A stretch of DNA of 64,000 nt from Peribacillus sp. FSL P2-0133 (GTDB lineage Bacteria; Bacillota; Bacilli; Bacillales; DSM-1321). This document shows, piece by piece, positions 7,446-16,104 of this stretch. The stretch's first letter is position 1; each line of letters begins with the position of its first letter. The position numbers and the translations under genes were made by a program. The notes beneath the pieces were generated by a model. It worked only from the letters and a program-made list of their open reading frames with translations, did no database searches and was not told the origin of the DNA. The stretch lies in NCBI RefSeq assembly GCF_037975445.1, contig NZ_CP150254.1:4400001-4464000 (forward strand), read 5' to 3'.

Positions 7446-9959
7446 TCATCCATCGATTATCGTAACGGTTCCCGTATTTCCATCGACAATGACACGATCT
7501 CCATCTTTTAAGCGATCCGTTCCTACTTTTGTCCCTAACACTGCCGGAATCCGATATTCCCTAGCAATGATCGCAGAATGGGACAGCATGCCGCCTGTAT
7601 CGGTAATGATTGCTTTTGCATCCTGGAAAAAGGACGTCCAGACTGGTGTCGTGTTCCTGCAGACCAGAATATCTCCTTTTTTAAAATTAGAGGCTTCATG
7701 CATTCCGGATATCACTTTGACTTTTCCTTCGCATAATCCTCCGGATGCTGAAATTCCTTTAATCGTACTCGCCGTATTTTCCTTGTTTTCTTCCAATGAG
7801 CCAAACACCATTTCCACGAAAGCACGATCTTCATCCGTAGGTTTGCCAAAGAATGATGGCGTTTTCATTTTACCCTGCAAATCAAATTGCCTTTTCCGTT
7901 CCAATACCGTTTCCCTTAAAGAGTGGGGGGCATCCAAAGCGGATATGACCTCATCTTTATATAAAAACCAAATATCTTCTGCGTCATCCAGCACGTTCTG
8001 TTCAACTAAAAGCTCACTTACTTTCAATAAGTATAAGCGTGCCTTTGCATCTAACATGGCATCAATATAAAAATGATGATCATCCGTGATTACAGCAGCA
8101 TCCAAGACCATTTGGTAATATTTTTTAAATAAGTCCCGCTCAGCAGAATCTTCAATTCCATTTAAAAACCTTTGGTATATCCGTTTCCCGTCAGCTACTG
8201 CCGTTTCGAATTCTTTATCGAAATCATATCCATTAATGATGAAATTCTTAATGATTTGCAGTACATGCTCAGGATTTTCAATCCAGGTTTCCCCAACGAA
8301 ATCATGTGCCTTAAGGCATCTGTACCCGTAAACATTGACGAAATTATCAACACGTTCCAGAAAATCCTTCCCTTTTCCAAACGCGCTCAGATCCCGGGAT
8401 AAATTTCCTTCATCAGCATCCATGATCACCTTCAGCAACTGAGGTTCATTCTTCGCTTTCAACGATAATTGCCACAGTATTCGATCGGACTCCAGTGACT
8501 TATTCATCACTCCAGCCATGGATTGGTAGAGTTCACGGAGTGGTTGGGTCCCCAGCAAGCTTTTAAATAGCCGTTCAAGTTTAATACTAATACTCGCATG
8601 CGGAAGGACGATCATGAAATGCCAGTAATAGACCTCTTTGAAAAACCCTTCTAACTCACCCAACCCTCTTATGGCTTTGGCTGCCGTGAATTCCTTCGAA
8701 GTTTCTTCATCCATATATCGATAAATTGGCAATAAATGATCATGGATAATATCATGCATCCTGTTCGTCATATCTGGATACAAGTTCTCCATAAGCTTTT
8801 CGTTTTCCATGAATAATTGCTGTGGGTCTGTTTCTAGGTGGATTTGCTTTCCATAATAATACCCGTTATGGACTTTCATTTGGATGTATCCCGACGGTTC
8901 CCTGAGTTCCTCTGTCGCTTTAGCCATTCCTTGATAAAATGGTTGGGTGACTATGGATGCGAATAATGGGGAAATTTGATCAGGAAATCTTGAATCGATC
9001 AAAAACCAAAATTCATCCTTATCAGTTCGTTCCAAAATAAATTCTTTCCTGGCTTCTGGAATGACTTCAGCGTCTTCGATCACTGTTGTAATCGGGCGAG
9101 CTTGCAAGAGATATACCATTTGATCTTGAATGGCGAATTCCAAATCGACAGGATGTCCATAATGCTTCTCCACATCCAGTGTCAATTCGATCAACTGTGT
9201 AAGCTGCACATCATTGAGGCAATATGCATCCTGTTCCGGTTTTGTGGTTTCCACTTCTAACGTGCCTGTGGAGCCGGAAACGATTTTCAGTTCTTTGCGG
9301 CCCTTGGTTTTCTCGATCTTCGTACCATCACGTTTAGCCAAATAGGTGTCGGGTGTCACGATACCAGATACTACCGCCTCCCCAAGCCCATAACTGGCAT
9401 TTATCACTATATGATCTGGATTGTATGTAATAGGGTCCTGGCTGAAAATCACTCCTGAAACATCTGAATGTATCAGACCTTGAACCACAACGCCCATTGA
9501 TATTTTTTCAACATTTTCATGAATGGTTTCGGTATATTGCCGAACCCGGTTCTCGAAACAGGAAGCCCAGCAGCCTTTTACCCTTGATAGGAATTCTTCA
9601 TCCGTTTTAACATTCAGGTATGTTTCATACTGACCGGCAAAGGATGCCCCTTCCAGGTCTTCTGCACCCGAAGAGGAACGGACTGCCACTGATGTATAAT
9701 CTTCTCGCAGCTCATGAAAAGAGCTCAAAAGGATGTTTGACAATTCATCCGGGATGCTCGCTTCCATAATCCCGGCCTGGATGGCTTCACTTTGTAAATC
9801 CAGTTCATTTCTTTCCACGAAGTGCATAAATGAATCATTGCTAATGACAAACCCATTTGGCACGGGCATGCCCAACTTGGTCATTTTAATTAAATTTAAA
9901 GCTTTTCCCCCTACGATTTCATTGGACTCAGCAGCATTTTCAAATCGCTCTGTATACAT
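7446..9959 (-). CDS. PEP-utilising dikinase, rifampin phosphotransferase / PEP synthase-like
   Basis: An 837-aa three-part protein. An N-terminal ATP-grasp/pyruvate-binding domain (VGGKALNLIKMTKLGMPVPN, then AVRSSSGAEDLEGASFAGQYE) precedes a long central region. The C-terminus is a swivelling phosphohistidine domain with TDTGGMLSHSAIIAREYRIP. In rifampin phosphotransferase (Rph) the same ATP-centre-His order transfers phosphate to the antibiotic; in PEP synthase the order differs and a PEP-binding barrel is present. No PEP barrel is obvious here, and the length matches Rph (about 865 aa). ATG 9959 has a GGGGAG site; the frame stays open upstream but without a ribosome binding site. Rph-like is favoured; the substrate is unproven. 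Confidence 0.75.
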   Translation of the reverse strand: MYTERFENAAESNEIVGGKALNLIKMTKLGMPVPNGFVISNDSFMHFVERNELDLQSEAIQAGIMEASIPDELSNILLSSFHELREDYTSVAVRSSSGAEDLEGASFAGQYETYLNVKTDEEFLSRVKGCWASCFENRVRQYTETIHENVEKISMGVVVQGLIHSDVSGVIFSQDPITYNPDHIVINASYGLGEAVVSGIVTPDTYLAKRDGTKIEKTKGRKELKIVSGSTGTLEVETTKPEQDAYCLNDVQLTQLIELTLDVEKHYGHPVDLEFAIQDQMVYLLQARPITTVIEDAEVIPEARKEFILERTDKDEFWFLIDSRFPDQISPLFASIVTQPFYQGMAKATEELREPSGYIQMKVHNGYYYGKQIHLETDPQQLFMENEKLMENLYPDMTNRMHDIIHDHLLPIYRYMDEETSKEFTAAKAIRGLGELEGFFKEVYYWHFMIVLPHASISIKLERLFKSLLGTQPLRELYQSMAGVMNKSLESDRILWQLSLKAKNEPQLLKVIMDADEGNLSRDLSAFGKGKDFLERVDNFVNVYGYRCLKAHDFVGETWIENPEHVLQIIKNFIINGYDFDKEFETAVADGKRIYQRFLNGIEDSAERDLFKKYYQMVLDAAVITDDHHFYIDAMLDAKARLYLLKVSELLVEQNVLDDAEDIWFLYKDEVISALDAPHSLRETVLERKRQFDLQGKMKTPSFFGKPTDEDRAFVEMVFGSLEENKENTASTIKGISASGGLCEGKVKVISGMHEASNFKKGDILVCRNTTPVWTSFFQDAKAIITDTGGMLSHSAIIAREYRIPAVLGTKVGTDRLKDGDRVIVDGNTGTVTIIDG

Positions 9960-10276
9960 ATTCGCTCCCCTTCCATCACGTTGAATAAATACTTTCTTTC
10001 CCAAGACCGGGACATACCCATTTATAGGTATAATCCCCACTCTTAACCATAATGGAAATCCTGTTACATTGCATATGAAAAGGCTTACACTAAATTCCAT
10101 GACGGGCATTGATTTCGCAATGATTCTTAGGGCTTTATTGCCATTTTCCCGAATGATCGATCGGCAAAAATGCAACAAACTATTCAATTTTATATTTATT
10201 TACATTTATTAAGTAAATACATCAAATCCAATCACAACGAATAATCCCTACAATAGTCACAATGGAGCCTGAATGA

Positions 10277-10314
10277 AAAAAACGCCGACGAATATAATAT
10301 TCGCCGGCGTTTTA
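10277..10314 (-). terminator. Terminator downstream of namA
   Basis: A near-perfect inverted repeat around AACGCCGACGAATAT with an AT loop. The minus strand runs into a T tract immediately after the stem. Confidence 0.85.
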
Positions 10315-10324
10315 AAAATCCTTA

Positions 10325-11353
10325 TCAATGCTTGAAACCCAGTTGATATTGTTTAGGGATCTCCGTTTTTATTTTCAAAGCTTTAGATGCTTCAAGTGCC
10401 CAATAAGGGTTTCGCAGCATCCCTCTGCCGACGGCTACTAAATCGGCTTCTTCATTGCCAATGACTGAATTTGCTAGAATCGGATCATCTAATCGACCTA
10501 CAGCAATCACTGGAATATCCAAAGCTTTTTTTATTTCCCTGGCCAATGGAGTTTGATAGCTAGCATGCGTACCCGGTCTTCCGTCTGCTCCAATCGGGCC
10601 TTCTCCTCCAGAGCTTACATGGAACATATCGACGCCTGCTTCTTTAAAGACTTGTGAAAAGGCAATGCTGTCCTCAATGCCATATCCGCCTTCAACGTAT
10701 TCTTTTGCAGAAATGCGCATGATTAAAGGCATGTCGGCAGGCATTTCGCTTTTCACTGCTTTAATGACTTCCACTCCGAATTTGGTCAGGTCTTTTCCAT
10801 ATTCGTCATCACGTTTATTCGTAAGCGGTGATGTAAATTGGTGGATTAAATATCCGTGTGCACCATGTAATTCGATTACGTCAAATCCTGCTTGAACAGC
10901 CCGTCTGGCCGATGCCCGGAATTTATCGACCATTTCCTTCACTTCTTCCGTTTCTAAAGCTCTTGGTGTTTTGTACGTTTCATCAAACGCAATTGCTGAT
11001 GGTGCCACCGGAGTTTCGGCATCCTCCGCTTTACGGCCTGCATGGGCAATTTGTATCCCGATTTTTGCACCGTATTGATGAACTTCCTTAACGATGTTGG
11101 AGAAAGCTCCAATTTGATCGTCGGACCATAATCCAAGATCACGATTCGAAATGCGCCCATCAGGCTCCACATCGGTCATTTCCACTATAATTAATCCCGT
11201 GCCGCCAACTGCCCTGCTTACATAATGCTGCTGGTGCCAGTTTGTTGGTATACCATCTTCCGCTTCGACGGAGTATTGGCACATCGGCGGCATGACGATC
11301 CTATTTTTAAGTTCAAGTTCTTTTATGCGATAAGGTGAAAATAAATCATTCAT
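10325..11353 (-). CDS. namA: NADPH dehydrogenase NamA (old yellow enzyme, YqjM type)
   Basis: FMN-dependent ene-reductase that reduces activated C=C bonds of enals, enones and nitro compounds using NADPH. The 342-aa chain matches YqjM: MPPMCQYS near residue 22 carries the redox-tuning Cys and Tyr, LHGAHGYLIHQFTSP carries the paired His ligands and catalytic Tyr, and PVIAVGRL plus LVAVGRGMLRNP bind the FMN phosphate. The ATG follows AGGAGAT. It has its own terminator. Upstream lies a near-palindrome of overlapping ATGCAT/ATGCAC steps (about 11381-11396) that could be an operator. Likely a stress or electrophile response enzyme, as for its homologue. Confidence 0.95.
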   Translation of the reverse strand: MNDLFSPYRIKELELKNRIVMPPMCQYSVEAEDGIPTNWHQQHYVSRAVGGTGLIIVEMTDVEPDGRISNRDLGLWSDDQIGAFSNIVKEVHQYGAKIGIQIAHAGRKAEDAETPVAPSAIAFDETYKTPRALETEEVKEMVDKFRASARRAVQAGFDVIELHGAHGYLIHQFTSPLTNKRDDEYGKDLTKFGVEVIKAVKSEMPADMPLIMRISAKEYVEGGYGIEDSIAFSQVFKEAGVDMFHVSSGGEGPIGADGRPGTHASYQTPLAREIKKALDIPVIAVGRLDDPILANSVIGNEEADLVAVGRGMLRNPYWALEASKALKIKTEIPKQYQLGFKH

Positions 11354-11505
11354 AATTTTTTATCTCCTTTTTTATATAATGCATGCACATGCATTTATAT
11401 CATCTGATTAATTCTGTGTCAAATAATCAGATTCCCGAATCTTTCATTGTAAACGACATCGTCTGTTGGTACAGCATTTCCATGCCCGCCAATGCGGAGA
11501 TCTAA

Positions 11506-11542
11506 TAAAAAAAGAGAAAGACGGATATCCCGTCCCTCTCCT
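11506..11542 (-). terminator. Terminator downstream of the aldo/keto reductase gene
   Basis: Imperfect stem AGAGAAAGACGG/CCGTCCCTCTC. On the minus strand it is followed by a run of seven T. Confidence 0.75.
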
Positions 11543-11552
11543 TCATACTTGA

Positions 11553-12395
11553 TTAAAAGTCGAAATTATCAGGATCTGGACCAACACGGTGATTCTGATT
11601 CAATCCATCAATTTGGTTCATTTCCTCTTCCGTCAATTCGAAATCGAATATAGATGAGTTTTCTACAATACGATGTTCTTTAGTGGATTTTGGAATCGTT
11701 ACAATCCCATTTTGGATATCCCAGCGCAAAATGACTTGTGCAACTGATTTGCCATGCTTGGCCGCAATTGCTTGTAAAACGTCATTATCCAGAAGTTCAC
11801 CTTGCATCAATGGTGACCACGCTTCAAGTTGTATCCCTTGTTCCTTACAGAATGCCTGAACTTCTTTTTGAGTTAAACGCGGATGGCATTCCACTTGATT
11901 GACCATCGGCTTCACTTCTGCATCTTCCATTAAATCTTTAAGATGGTGAATCTGGAAATTGCTCACACCGATCGCTTTTACTTTTCCTTCTTTATAAAGA
12001 GTTTCCAACGCTCTCCAGGCTTCTTTATATTTTCCTTCCACTGGCCAATGGATAAGATATAAATCCAAGTACTCCAAGCCAAGTTTCTTTAAGCTTTTTT
12101 CGTAAGCCGCAATTGCTGATTCATATCCTAAATCGGCATTCCAGACTTTTGAAGTTACGAATAAGTCTTCTCTTGAGATTCCGGCTTCTTTTATGCCCTC
12201 ACGGATCCCTTGGCCGACCCCTTCTTCATTTTCATAAATGGCAGCCGTATCGATACTGCGATAACCATGTTTAATGGCCACTTTAACCGCATTTACCAGC
12301 TCCGGTCCTTCTTCCACCTTAAATACGCCCAATCCGAACCAAGGCATTTTAACGCCATTATGCAACGTTGTTGTATCTTGTAAATTTTTCACCAT
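11553..12395 (-). CDS. Aldo/keto reductase (YvgN/YtbE-like)
   Basis: A 280-aa NADPH-dependent reductase of the AKR5 type that reduces aldehydes such as methylglyoxal and glyoxal. Motifs seen are GYRSIDTAAIYENEEGVGQG (catalytic Asp and Tyr), VTSKVWN (catalytic Lys), DLYLIHWP (His), IGVSNFQ and the NADPH-binding IPKSTKEHRI near the C-terminus. Start ATG 12395 has AGGTAGAG in front. It stands alone with its own terminator, in a group of redox and efflux genes. The identity of the physiological carbonyl substrate is not determined by sequence. Confidence 0.92.
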   Translation of the reverse strand: MVKNLQDTTTLHNGVKMPWFGLGVFKVEEGPELVNAVKVAIKHGYRSIDTAAIYENEEGVGQGIREGIKEAGISREDLFVTSKVWNADLGYESAIAAYEKSLKKLGLEYLDLYLIHWPVEGKYKEAWRALETLYKEGKVKAIGVSNFQIHHLKDLMEDAEVKPMVNQVECHPRLTQKEVQAFCKEQGIQLEAWSPLMQGELLDNDVLQAIAAKHGKSVAQVILRWDIQNGIVTIPKSTKEHRIVENSSIFDFELTEEEMNQIDGLNQNHRVGPDPDNFDF

Positions 12396-12440
12396 TATAC
12401 TCTACCTCCAAATTTTTTCTTCATTGTTTTTAAGATTGTA

Positions 12441-12539
12441 ATGCGTTTAAGTATCAGTATCATTACATCCCTTCAAAGAACCTTCTATCATTCGCTGAAG
12501 GGATGCAATGATACTTGGTTATTGATACTCTAAACGCAT
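12441..12539. repeat. About 100-nt imperfect inverted repeat (MITE-like hairpin)
   Basis: The left arm starts ATGCGTTTAAGTATCA and ends CATCCCTTC at 12474. The right arm starts GAAGGGATGC at 12497 and ends TAAACGCAT at 12539. The arms pair almost throughout, except for one 9-nt bulge and single mismatches, around a 22-nt loop. No T tract follows on either strand, so this is not a simple terminator. It sits between the aldo/keto reductase promoter and the end of an MFS gene. Confidence 0.8.
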
Positions 12540-12575
12540 AGCATGCTTTTTCTAACATGCATCACTTTTTCAATC

Positions 12576-13781
12576 CTATGCTATTTTGTCAGTTACCTTG
12601 GAACGGTCCTTACTTTCCAAGGCACGGCTCCAAGCTGTTAAAATCACTGCCGCAAACACCATGACTCCACCTATCCACGCTGTATGGATCAGTCCGATCG
12701 AATCCGTAATCACCCCTCCTAAGTAGGCACCAATGGCGATACCCGCATTGAAGGCGGCAATATTGATGGCTGACGCCACATCCACTGCACTCGGTACGAA
12801 ACGCTCCGCTAACATGACGACATACACTTGAAGCCCCGGAACATTCATGAATGCAAACAAACCCATTAAAATGATCGTAATTAAACCGGCTATCTTAAAC
12901 GGTGCAGTGAAAGTCAAGACCACAAGTACAATGGCTTGAATAAGAAACATATAGAATAGGGCATTAATAGGATTGCGATTAGCGAATTTCCCGCCAAGGG
13001 TATTTCCTATTGCTATTGCTACTCCATATATTAGCAAAATCAAGGCCACAGTTCCTTCTTTAAACCCTGTCACTTCTTGAAGTAATGGCGACAGGTACGT
13101 GAAGACAACGAATGTACCTCCATACCCTAATGCTGTAATGATGAATACTAGCAGCAATCGGCCATTCGTCACCAATTTGATTTGATCACGGAACGTGGTC
13201 CGTGCAGCCTTTCTTAAATCGGATGGGACCAGGATGCCGTTTCCGATGAAAGCAATAATGCCGATTGCCACAATGATGATGAAAGCGAATCTCCAGCCGA
13301 ATTGCTGACCGATGAAGGTTCCAAAAGGAACTCCGGTCACCGTTGCCACCGTCAGACCTGTAAACATGATGGCGATGGCACTCGCCCTGCGGTTTTCAGG
13401 GACCAAATCAGCCGCAATCGTAGCGCCGATTGACATGAAGATACCATGTGCAAGCGCTGAAATGACACGTGCGATCAATAATACACCGACCGTGGCCGCA
13501 GAAGCCGCTAATGCATTTCCGGCAATGAACACGACCATTATCCAAAGCAATAAAGTCTTTCGCGACATATTCGATGTCAGGGATGTCAGGATAGGTGCCC
13601 CGAACATGACCCCCAAGGCGTATAAGGATACCGTCAATCCCGCCGTCGTCACTGTAATGTGTAAATCTTTAGAAATGAGTGGTAATAATCCCACGCTGAT
13701 GAACTCTGTTGTTCCAATCGCAAAGGCACTGATCGCTAAAGCCAGCAATGCCCATGTACTTCTATTTTTATTTGAAATCAT
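12576..13781 (-). CDS. MFS transporter (DHA1 family, YdhP/AraJ-like)
   Basis: A 401-aa, 12-TM major facilitator. Its N-terminal FAIGTTEFISVGLLPLIS is typical of the YdhP/SotB/AraJ branch, followed by TAGLTVSLYALGVMFGAPIL and NMSRKTLLLW (motif A variant) and HGIFMSIGATIAADLVP. Members export drugs or sugars by proton antiport. It is divergent from an HxlR regulator gene 180 bases away; HxlR proteins commonly control such adjacent pumps, so regulation by that protein is likely but inferred. Start ATG 13781 has an AAGGAGAAG site. Confidence 0.88.
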   Translation of the reverse strand: MISNKNRSTWALLALAISAFAIGTTEFISVGLLPLISKDLHITVTTAGLTVSLYALGVMFGAPILTSLTSNMSRKTLLLWIMVVFIAGNALAASAATVGVLLIARVISALAHGIFMSIGATIAADLVPENRRASAIAIMFTGLTVATVTGVPFGTFIGQQFGWRFAFIIIVAIGIIAFIGNGILVPSDLRKAARTTFRDQIKLVTNGRLLLVFIITALGYGGTFVVFTYLSPLLQEVTGFKEGTVALILLIYGVAIAIGNTLGGKFANRNPINALFYMFLIQAIVLVVLTFTAPFKIAGLITIILMGLFAFMNVPGLQVYVVMLAERFVPSAVDVASAINIAAFNAGIAIGAYLGGVITDSIGLIHTAWIGGVMVFAAVILTAWSRALESKDRSKVTDKIA

Positions 13782-13923
13782 ATCCTCTTCTCCTTCTTGT
13801 CATTTTGTACTATCATTGAAATTGCCTTAGCAACTTTTTTTATAAATGGTACAGCGAAATTCGGTGTGCAAATGTTATTATGAGATATAATACAAATAAA
13901 GAACAGTACGCACTTCAAAGTGA

Positions 13924-13947
13924 TATAGGCACCTTTTAGTACCTATA
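13924..13947. promoter_or_regulatory. Candidate HxlR operator palindrome
   Basis: TATAGGCAC and GTACCTATA form a 9-bp dyad with one mismatch and a 6-nt spacer. It lies just before the HxlR ribosome binding site and about 35 bases after a TATAAT box at 13886-13891. Position and symmetry fit autoregulation. Confidence 0.5.
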
Positions 13948-13960
13948 AAATAAGGAGAGT

Positions 13961-14341
13961 ATGCCAATCATGCAAAAAAAGAAATACAATATATCAGTTG
14001 AAGCGACACTGGAAGTAATGGGCGGAAAGTGGAAATGCGTAATCCTCTGCCATCTGACCCACGGAAAAAAGCGGACCAGTGAATTGAAGCGCCTTATGCC
14101 GAATATCACCCAAAAAATGTTGACCCAACAATTGAGGGAGTTGGAAAAGGACGAAGTCATCAACCGTATCGTTTACAACCAAGTCCCCCCTAAAGTGGAA
14201 TATGAACTTAGTGAGTATGGGCAAAGCCTGGAAAGTATCCTATCCGCACTATGTACATGGGGGGAAAATCACATAACAAGAGTGTATGGAGATAAGTTTT
14301 CCGTTCTTGAGGAAAGTGTATTGAATGATCAATTGAAGTAA
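13961..14341 (+). CDS. HxlR-family transcriptional regulator
   Basis: A 126-aa winged-helix protein of the HxlR (DUF24) family. It has the early pattern ATLEVMGGKWKCVILCHL, then the recognition region RTSELKRLMPNITQKMLTQQLRELEKDEVI and the wing around VEYELSEYGQSL. A cysteine at about residue 31 (KWKCVIL) is in the position of the thiol sensor of electrophile-responsive HxlR proteins such as HypR, though that role here is a guess. The start is ambiguous: AAGGAG is 3 nt from ATG 13961 and 12 nt from ATG 13970. Probably regulates itself and the divergent MFS pump. Confidence 0.9.
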   Translation: MPIMQKKKYNISVEATLEVMGGKWKCVILCHLTHGKKRTSELKRLMPNITQKMLTQQLRELEKDEVINRIVYNQVPPKVEYELSEYGQSLESILSALCTWGENHITRVYGDKFSVLEESVLNDQLK

Positions 14342-14345
14342 TTCC

Positions 14346-14383
14346 CCAAAAAAAGATTAGCTCGAAGCGGCTAATCTTTTTTG
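14346..14383 (+). terminator. Terminator downstream of the HxlR gene
   Basis: AAAAGATTAGC/GCTAATCTTTT stem around TCGAAGC, followed by T residues. Confidence 0.85.
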
Positions 14384-14448
14384 TATATAATGAATGATCC
14401 TGATTCAACTTCCATAAATTTCACCAACGTTTTATCCCCTCTTCTTTC

Positions 14449-14457
14449 TGGTATAAT
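14449..14457 (+). promoter_or_regulatory. Extended -10 promoter for the 14.5-16.0 kb operon
   Basis: TGGTATAAT gives an extended -10 (TGnTATAAT). A weak TTTTAT lies about 17 bases upstream as a possible -35. It precedes the small membrane protein gene by about 70 bases. Confidence 0.55.
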
Positions 14458-14527
14458 ATGTAATACGCAACTTGAAATTTTTTATTTAGTAAACGAAGAA
14501 GTATAATAGTGAAACCAAGGAGGACAT

Positions 14528-14833
14528 ATGAGGGTCTTATTAGAATTGATACGCATCATATTAATATTCGGGATAGCCGGAACAATCATTTCGACGATTG
14601 TAAACGGCATATATATAAACATCGGAGTGAATCAGTATGGCTGGCTAGGCTCGATTGCGATACTGCTGTTATTATTCGTCTGGTACAGAAATAAACTTCA
14701 GTTCAGTGGCTGGTATTCGGGAAAAGGGAAGGAAAAGCTTCCCAAAATGGCCTCACACATACTCATTCTGTCTTCGCTATTTTTGTTATGTGCCCCGCCT
14801 GTTTTAAGTGTGCTGCAGATGATCTTTCATTAA
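14528..14833 (+). CDS. Small membrane protein of unknown function
   Basis: A 101-aa protein with three predicted hydrophobic segments: residues about 4-26, 38-53 and 78-97. A short charged loop (YRNKLQFSGWYSGKGKEKLPK) separates the second and third. The ATG follows a strong AAGGAGGA site. It lies 39 bases upstream of a CAP-domain protein gene and shares its promoter, so the two may act together at the membrane or cell surface. I do not recognise the family. Confidence 0.75.
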   Translation: MRVLLELIRIILIFGIAGTIISTIVNGIYINIGVNQYGWLGSIAILLLLFVWYRNKLQFSGWYSGKGKEKLPKMASHILILSSLFLLCAPPVLSVLQMIFH

Positions 14834-14872
14834 TCGGGATTCTATATCCTGGATAGAGCAGGAGTGAACGAT

Positions 14873-16015
14873 TTGCGGAAATTGTTTAATATTGTGGTCC
14901 TCATACTCCTACTCTCTGGATTATGGTATGGATATGGTAAAGATATTCAGGAGTCTGGATTCAAAGCGGGGGTCGGTGCCTTTGCAACAGATGTTCGTTC
15001 CTTTATAAACGGGCCTGAGGTTTCAACTGCCTTGGAAAAACTGAATACTGGAGTCAGCAGTCTCATTGGCACTTTGACGGAAACATTGGATACCGCTTCT
15101 GAAAAAGAATCGCAGGAAACGGAAAAAGTGAAAAAGCCAGCATTGGAAGCACCTGCTGATGCATCCTTCTCGGTCCATAATATCGAAATTGGCGACACGA
15201 AGGATGATGTAGAAAAATTGGCTGGTAAAGCTAAGCGGAATACGCGGAATGAATATGGCGTAGATTGGTTCACCTATCACGAAAATTATCAAAATTTCTT
15301 CATGGTTGCCTACGATAACAACGATAAAGTTGTTGGTTTATATACCAATCAAGATTTGATTTCCTCGAAGGAAGGCATTAAACGCGGCACTCCCAAAGAA
15401 ACCGTGACCGGGAAAATGGGGGAGCCTGTAACAAAACTGCTTAAAGGAAACGTCTATTACCAGATTCGAAGTGACAGCGGCGAATACGATATGTTTGAAA
15501 TGGATAATAGCTATGTGACCATTTTTTATGACAAACATGAGAAAAATACAGTCACGGCAATCCAAATCATCGACGCAAAACTCGAAAAGCAAAAGAGCGG
15601 CTATTTTGCAGAAGCCGGCCCTGAATTAAAGAAGGGCTTTGAATATCAATTATTCGATTTGACCAATGCATCACGGGTCAATCATAATCTCTCAGTGCTT
15701 TCATGGGATAAACGAGTGAAGGTCACGGCACAGGATCATAGTAAAGATATGGCCGTGAATCAATACTTCAACCATACAAACCTTGAAGGAGAATCCCCGT
15801 TCGACCGGATGGAAGATGACAAAATCAATTTTCGAATGGCGGGGGAAAACCTGGCTGCCGGTCAGAATAGCAGTATTTTTGCCCATGAGGGCCTAATGAA
15901 TTCCATTGGCCACAGGGAAAATAAATTACAGAAGGATTTTGAATCGCTCGGTGTCGGAGTTGCCTTCGATGAGGAAAATAAACCATTTTATACGGAGAAC
16001 TATTTGACGAAATGA
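14873..16015 (+). CDS. CAP/SCP-domain protein with N-terminal CAP-associated domain (YlbC-like)
   Basis: A 380-aa exported or membrane-anchored protein. The N-terminal hydrophobic segment (residues about 4-20) is followed by a low-complexity Glu/Lys linker. A CAP-associated region (HNIEIGDTKDDVEKLAGK and repeats of it) comes next, then a C-terminal CAP domain with NASRVNHNLSVLSWD, AQDHSKDMA, YFNHTN and SPFDRM. The His/Glu residues of the CAP cavity are visible (YFNHT, AGENLA). TTG 14873 is chosen over GTG 14864 because AGGAG lies 8 nt before it. The last visible motif GVAFDEENKPFYTENYL is usual for the family. Role unknown; extracellular or spore-related. Confidence 0.85.
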   Translation: MRKLFNIVVLILLLSGLWYGYGKDIQESGFKAGVGAFATDVRSFINGPEVSTALEKLNTGVSSLIGTLTETLDTASEKESQETEKVKKPALEAPADASFSVHNIEIGDTKDDVEKLAGKAKRNTRNEYGVDWFTYHENYQNFFMVAYDNNDKVVGLYTNQDLISSKEGIKRGTPKETVTGKMGEPVTKLLKGNVYYQIRSDSGEYDMFEMDNSYVTIFYDKHEKNTVTAIQIIDAKLEKQKSGYFAEAGPELKKGFEYQLFDLTNASRVNHNLSVLSWDKRVKVTAQDHSKDMAVNQYFNHTNLEGESPFDRMEDDKINFRMAGENLAAGQNSSIFAHEGLMNSIGHRENKLQKDFESLGVGVAFDEENKPFYTENYLTK

Positions 16016-16016
16016 A

Positions 16017-16055
16017 CAAAAAGCTGTGCATGGGAAAATCCAGCACAGCTTTTTT
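16017..16055 (+). terminator. Terminator downstream of the CAP-domain gene
   Basis: AAAAAGCTGTGC/GCACAGCTTTTTT stem with a 13-nt loop and terminal T run. Confidence 0.88.
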
Positions 16056-16067
16056 CACACAAGAGAG

Positions 16068-16093
16068 GGCATCCATTTATAAAAATGGATGCC
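16068..16093. repeat. Small perfect hairpin after nupG
   Basis: GGCATCCATTT and AAATGGATGCC pair perfectly around a 4-nt loop, just downstream of the nupG stop on the minus strand. There is no T tract, so termination would be weak. Confidence 0.6.
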
Positions 16094-16104
16094 TATGTTT
16101 TAGA

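Noticed and set aside
9960-10187. N-terminal extension of the Rph-like protein
   Set aside because: No ribosome binding site or family similarity; ATG 9959 has GGGGAG and begins at the usual family N-terminus.
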